NCBI GenBank assembly: GCA_009746045.1
Contig: RPFO01000648.1
Span: forward strand, 320,234-384,233
Reading direction: 5' to 3'
Length of the DNA stretch: 64,000 nucleotides
From: Mesostigma viride
Taxonomy: Eukaryota > Streptophyta > Mesostigmatophyceae > Mesostigmatales > Mesostigmataceae
The position numbers and the translations under genes are program-made. Within the stretch, counting starts at the first letter, position 1. Each line of letters begins with the position of its first letter. The notes under the pieces are model-generated. The model was not told the origin of the DNA, ran no database searches, and saw only the letters and a program-made list of their open reading frames with translations. Of this stretch, positions 58,806 through 64,000 are shown in pieces.

Positions 58806-60845
58806 CCCCCACGCTTGCGGTAACATAACAATAACTACCGATGTACAGTACAGTTGGGCCTGGACTCTTTTTTCCGAACGCATCATTGCGACCATATGAG
58901 CCTGTGCTGACAATCATGATAGCGACAATGTCAATAAGTGGCTTTATATAGATGGGGCTCTGCTCCCACAGCGGACAGGCGCACCATCGGGCCCCCTAGA
59001 TGCCAGCATTTGAGTCTTCGACGCCACCTGGCCCTGCGCCAAGTGTGATGGCCATGCCCGGGCTCCAATAGCAGCCACCCCACATGGACTGTCAAGGTCG
59101 GCTAAGGCTAAGAGTCCTTTTTTCTGCGGCACGGGGCATGAGGGAGGAATATGCGGGCATCTCTCGGGTGGCTGCCATGCTGTTGCTTATGTATGAATAA
59201 GGGTAAGCCACGCTTACCCCTGGAGGCTTGGCTTGCTGGGTCACCCAATTTGCCCAGCATGACGCCCACCTGTGGTACTTGTAGCTACGCTTGTCATGCA
59301 CATTGCTCGAAAGTTTATCATCCAATAATGGGTCGCTGTAGCTTCACAGTGCTATTGCAAGCACGGGCTAAAATACTCCATGCTGCCGTGTTAGTGATTG
59401 AATGTAGGGTTTTCCTTGGCGTGGCTGTCTGTTCCCTGGTTGCCTGGATCAAGTGGGTAGTTTTGAGCCCCACTTGACCACGCCTGTGACGGATGCTGGC
59501 ATGGGCAGCTCAAGTCACAAAATGAAGCCACAATAATGTTGGAGCACAATGTAGGCTTGCGGCCATCAGAGCGCCATGTATAGTTAGATTCATGTACAGA
59601 GCAACGTGGAGAGGCTTCGTCAATTTGGTGGGGCGCAAAAAGATTGTTGGTGGCGCCACTGACGATGCAATTAGGCCGCACTGGCTCTTACTTTGCTGGG
59701 GAGCTCAACGTTGGAACGTTGCATTTGCCTTATGTAATATCGTTGAGCCTCGTGTATGATATTAAGAAGCTGCAGATGTCGTTCAATGCCCAACTATTTA
59801 TTTCTTGTTCTACACCCAGCTGTTGAATTCATGGGTGCTGATAGAAAGAAATTTGAAATGCGATATTATGATGTTCACGAATGCATTGAATCGTTTTCAA
59901 AGCATGTACTCCATGTGAACGCCAATTCTGTGCATGTCATGATGACCGAGAACGCAGACATCAACCTCGATCTTAGTCGGGGTAAAATTGGCTCCAGAGT
60001 TCTCAATTCTCAAATTCTCAGAGGGCGGGGGCTGAGGTACCTTGAAATGAAATAAGAGGCATGACTCTATTAGGGGGGGGGGGGGACGGTGTTACAACGG
60101 GGGGGTACGTACCAATTAGAGGCATGCTTTAGTTACGGCTCAATTCTCAAGTTCTCTGAGGGCGGGGGCTGAGGTTGACTGGTAGTACTGTACGATGGTG
60201 TTGGACGGAATTTCCGGTCAGCGTTGCGGACTTTGCATCTCACGTTGTACATGGAAAAGAGCCATTGCGTCGCGCTGTGCTGTGGCGAACTTATTCTCCG
60301 CCGTCGGATGGCACCGTCGATGCTCGTCGATGAACCCAACGCAGGCCATGTACCAAAATAAGTACAAAAAAGCGCGGCGGCACCTCGCGGCGAGTTTGGG
60401 AAGTTACAGAACTTGAAGCCCGGCGACTCCTCGTCAAGCAGTCCGCAGGTAGTCCGCCGGCGTGAATGAAGTGAGAATTTTGAGAATTTCAGAATTTGAG
60501 AGTTCGGCACATCCTAGTATGGGTAAAATTGAGCTTAATCTGACCAAATTGCAGGTGTCAGATGCAGCGGAATAGGGGTTGCCACACGAAGGAAAAACAG
60601 GCAGTTGACGATTGCTTCGATCCAGATGCAATCACTAGCTGTACGTGGAGGGCCCTGCTCACGAAGTAGGCTGGTCACGTACTCAATTATGGGCGGGGCC
60701 GTTTCTACGGAGCCCTTGCTATTTCACAGCGCACGTGCAATGCTCAATCTAGCTCGCGTGCAACCTCCACGTTGCCGCGTTCATGTGGATCAGCGGGTTG
60801 AGTACATCAATACACATCATCAATACACATCAACATGCACATGCA
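58806..60845. other. Intergenic downstream of the HAD gene
   Basis: No recognised gene. An open frame at 59756-60055 (99 codons) has ordinary composition but no motif. Related ~40-bp segments with CAATTCTCAA and GAGGGCGGGGGCTGAGGT occur near 60005 and 60140, with an inverse echo near 60475-60510. A poly-G run sits near 60074. Confidence 0.45.
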
Positions 60846-60908
60846 GAATGCTATTAATTAATTAATAAAACTCGTGCTTCTGTTGGGGAGTCATGGAGCA
60901 TTAACCCC

Positions 60909-61299
60909 GATGGATGGATGGATGGATGGATGGATGGATGGATGGATGGATGGATGGATGGATGGATGGATGGATGGATGGATGGATGGATGGATGGATG
61001 GATGGATGGATGGATGGATGGATGGATGGATGGATGGATGGATGGATGGATGGATGGATGGATGGATGGATGGATGGATGGATGGATGGGTGGGTGGGTG
61101 GGTGGGTGGGTGGGTGGGTGGGTGGGTGGGTGGGTGGGTGGGTGGGTGGGTGGGTGGGTGGGTGGGTGGGTGGGTGGGTGGGTGGGTGGGTGGGTGGGTG
61201 GGTGGGTGGGTGGGTGGGTGGGTGGGTGGGTGGGTGGGTGGGTGGGTGGGTGGGTGGGTGGGTGGGTGGGTGGGTGGGTGGGTGGGTGGGTGGGTGGGT
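60909..61299. repeat. (GATG)n-(GGTG)n array inside a LINE tail
   Basis: About 44 GATG units followed by about 53 GGTG units. The other LINE-A copy has only about three CATC and two CCCA-type units at the homologous place (about 32487-32503). Confidence 0.95.
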
Positions 61300-61528
61300 A
61301 CACGCAATTCTGCCGGTCTAAGCTACCTATATGAGCTATCTGCAAAACAGTCCTATATCTATGCTGCCCGCGACCCTAGGGGTCTTGTCTGGCATGCCGC
61401 CCACGTGTGCTAACGCGCGGCTTCCCCACTGCAGGGGGGTTGTTGTCCTCTATGACCTGGGCCCACTTTGCCTTGTCCATCATCTTTTTCCAAATCACGG
61501 AGAGGCCTAGGCCCCCCATGTTCTCTAC

Positions 61529-62043
<515 letters not shown>

Positions 62044-62149
62044 CTCTACGAGCTGCTCTTTGAAGGTGCGGGCCTTGCGGTGTCTAACCTGGTTGGGCCG
62101 CCCCATGCACGTGAGCTAGTATTGCAGGCCGTGCCCCTGGCCTAGCGAT

Positions 62150-63126
62150 CACGAACGAGCTTGGAGAAGGGGGGCCGACTAACAAGCTGAATTTACTAGC
62201 TGACCTCATTTATGCCGACGACATCACGCTCATCGAGCAACCGGAGTCTGCCCAACTTTGGCTGGACTGCCTGGCGCTCGAGGCTCGGGCGGTTGGTCTA
62301 GAAATCAGCCCCAAAACGGAGGCCCTGGCCCTCGGCATGGCAGGGCCCCCACCCACACTCCGCCTCTTAGACGATGCCGAGGTCAACTAACCTCCTTCAT
62401 GCCGCTTCAAGCTGCTCGGCAGTTGGCTTCCCGACTGCGAGGACGACATGACGACACGGATCGGCATGGCGTGGCCGGGCGCACCTCCATGACCACCGCC
62501 GCTGGTGGAGCAACCCCGCCCTACCCCGGATCGTCAAGCGTGACCTCTTCAAGGTCGTCATTCTGAGGATCCTGACCTACGGCGCCGAGACCTGGACACT
62601 GACGCAGGAGCTGGAGCAACGACTCGACGGCGCCGTCACCAAGATGCTGCGCAAGGCCCTAGTGATCACATCCCCTTTGGTTTGCACATTAGTAATGAGG
62701 ATTTGTACGCTGATTTGCCCTATGTTTCCCACATTATTAGGCACAGGCGCCTGGGCCTAGCCGGGCACCTGGCCCGCACAGATCAGGTAGATACATCAGA
62801 TAGACTAGCTGGCACCAAGCCCGCCCAGCCTGGGCGATATGTCCTCACCTGGCGTGCCCCCGGCCGCGCGCGGCAGGGCCGCCACCCGTAGACTTTTCGT
62901 GACAGACTCGGCATGGACATGTGCTACACTAGACGTGACGGACTCACACCCGGGCAGCCTCCTGGTTTGTCTGTACGTAATATGGAGGCAGATGGTGCGC
63001 AAGGATAGATGGCAAGTAGTGATGAAGGAGACCACCCCCAAGCCTGTGGGGGATTCGCGTGTGACTAAGTATGGCATTCATAGCGATTCGGGCCGCGGTG
63101 CCCACACCCCTGTAACTAGGACCTAG
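62150..63126 (+). mobile_element. Decayed LINE fragment with YADD motif
   Basis: Positions 62200-62390 encode DLIYADDITLIEQPES and LDCLALEARAVGLEIS, homologous to the 31200-31330 part of LINE-A. Later pieces include YGAETWTL near 62579 and RRLGLAGHLARTDQVD near 62745, in shifted frames with stops. It ends near CCCAAGCCTGTGGGGG, which matches the LINE-A 3' end. Confidence 0.75.
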
Positions 63127-64000
63127 ATAGCTTACACCCTCCATTCCATCCCATGTTCCCCTCCTACTGAGGACTTATGCTCACGTGACGCAGTCACGTA
63201 CGTGTCTATTAATTAATTAATTAATTAATTAATTAATTAATGCACGTGAGGAGGTGCCTGCCCGGCTGGGCAGGGCGCAGCCCTGCAGAGGGGCCACGGG
63301 AGGTGTCTATACCTGGTTGGTGCGAGCTAAGTGCCCTACTAGCAGCAGGCGCGTCTGCTTGATGGTGCTGGTGATAAGTGGCATGCAGAATGCTATATTG
63401 AGGCTTTACTGGTGGAGAAGTCTTACTTGAAGTTTGCGCATGTTTCCCTTGGTCTGGATGCCATGGGCGCGCATTAATGTTAGTCCTATGCAGTGCGAAC
63501 TAGTGTTCTGCATGGCACCTCTCTCCTTGTACGCTAAATGGCACTTTCATGATCGACATTCCTCACGTAACTAATTAATCACGTTAAGTCTAATTAATTA
63601 ATTAATTAATTAATTAGTAGTAATTAATTAATTAATTAATTAATGACATTCCTCACGTAACTGCAATAATCATCGCCCAGATCGATCGTCTCATTTTGTT
63701 GACACCACGACAAACTGCCCCTGGCGTGTGCCTCGATCAGCCATGTGGAAGATTTGTCCACAGCACATATGAGGCCGCCAGCATTTCATTCATCAAGTGT
63801 TGGTGTAAGGCATGTGCTTTGCCCAGGCGTGGAATATAAACACCGATCGAGTGGTTGATATCACTGATTTCATGCAGGCCGGGACGCCTGGCAAAGGCCC
63901 TCACCTGTGCGAACAAATGCGCCATCATGTGCAATTTGCCTTTAAACTGCTTGCAAATAAACACATTGCTTTTCATGTATTGACATTATTTGGATCTTTA
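63127..64000. other. AATT-rich region, no gene seen
   Basis: AATT runs at about 63212-63241, 63592-63616 and 63621-63643. CGCAGTCACGTACGTGTCTA before the first resembles 10755-10775. TGACATTCCTCACGTAACT appears twice (near 63557 and 63643). No coding exon is recognised. Confidence 0.5.

Noticed and set aside
59756-60055. 99-codon open frame as a gene
   Set aside because: No motif; its 3' end overlaps a locally repeated segment.

Overview
This 64 kb window is nuclear DNA of a green-lineage eukaryote, most likely a green alga; I cannot name the species. Four genes have many short exons with consistent GT-AG introns. One encodes a plastid-type translation initiation factor IF-3 with a transit-peptide-like N-terminus. 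Another belongs to a plant-type PAP/OAS1-fold nucleotidyltransferase family, and the plant-type telomere heptamer TTTAGGG occurs in an interstitial tract. There is no operon structure, CRISPR array or rRNA, and I found no convincing tRNA. Family names come from memory of conserved motifs; no search was run.

Layout: (1) 1-8362, a plus-strand gene of seven visible exons, open at the 5' end, encoding a protein built from about three copies of a ~65-residue motif. (2) 8363-17586, intergenic: long GGTC and GTTC arrays, a LINE fragment, and a 3.28 kb terminal-inverted-repeat element flanked by TTA. (3) 17587-28917, plus-strand nucleotidyltransferase gene, seven exons, 1955 aa, whose last exon codes for ~1515 residues. 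(4) 28918-36171, mobile-element territory: a LINE reverse transcriptase interrupted by a second 5'-truncated element with an 11-bp target duplication, several hairpin/AATT tail modules, and GGAC and AATG arrays. (5) 36172-48484, minus-strand plastid IF-3 gene, eight exons, 256 aa; its second intron holds about 1152 uninterrupted TAGG units. (6) 48485-51203, divergent intergenic region with a foldback repeat. (7) 51204-58805, plus-strand HAD-like hydrolase gene, seven exons, 251 aa. (8) 58806-64000, nested LINE remnants with expanded GATG/GGTG and CTTA arrays.

The genes do not look functionally linked. What unites the window is how its repeats arose. In at least four genes' worth of introns, tandem repeats begin exactly at a 5' splice site, or decayed copies of the neighbouring exon edge with its splice signal lie inside the intron. 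The clearest case is a 42-bp repeat with about 38 copies, each carrying the same exon-end/GTGAGT junction. Independently, several tetranucleotide arrays sit inside or at the ends of retroelement tails, and comparing copies shows the short seed and the expanded form. These two routes, splice-site-seeded minisatellites and retroelement-tail-seeded microsatellites, explain much of the non-coding DNA here and are the main candidates for something undescribed.
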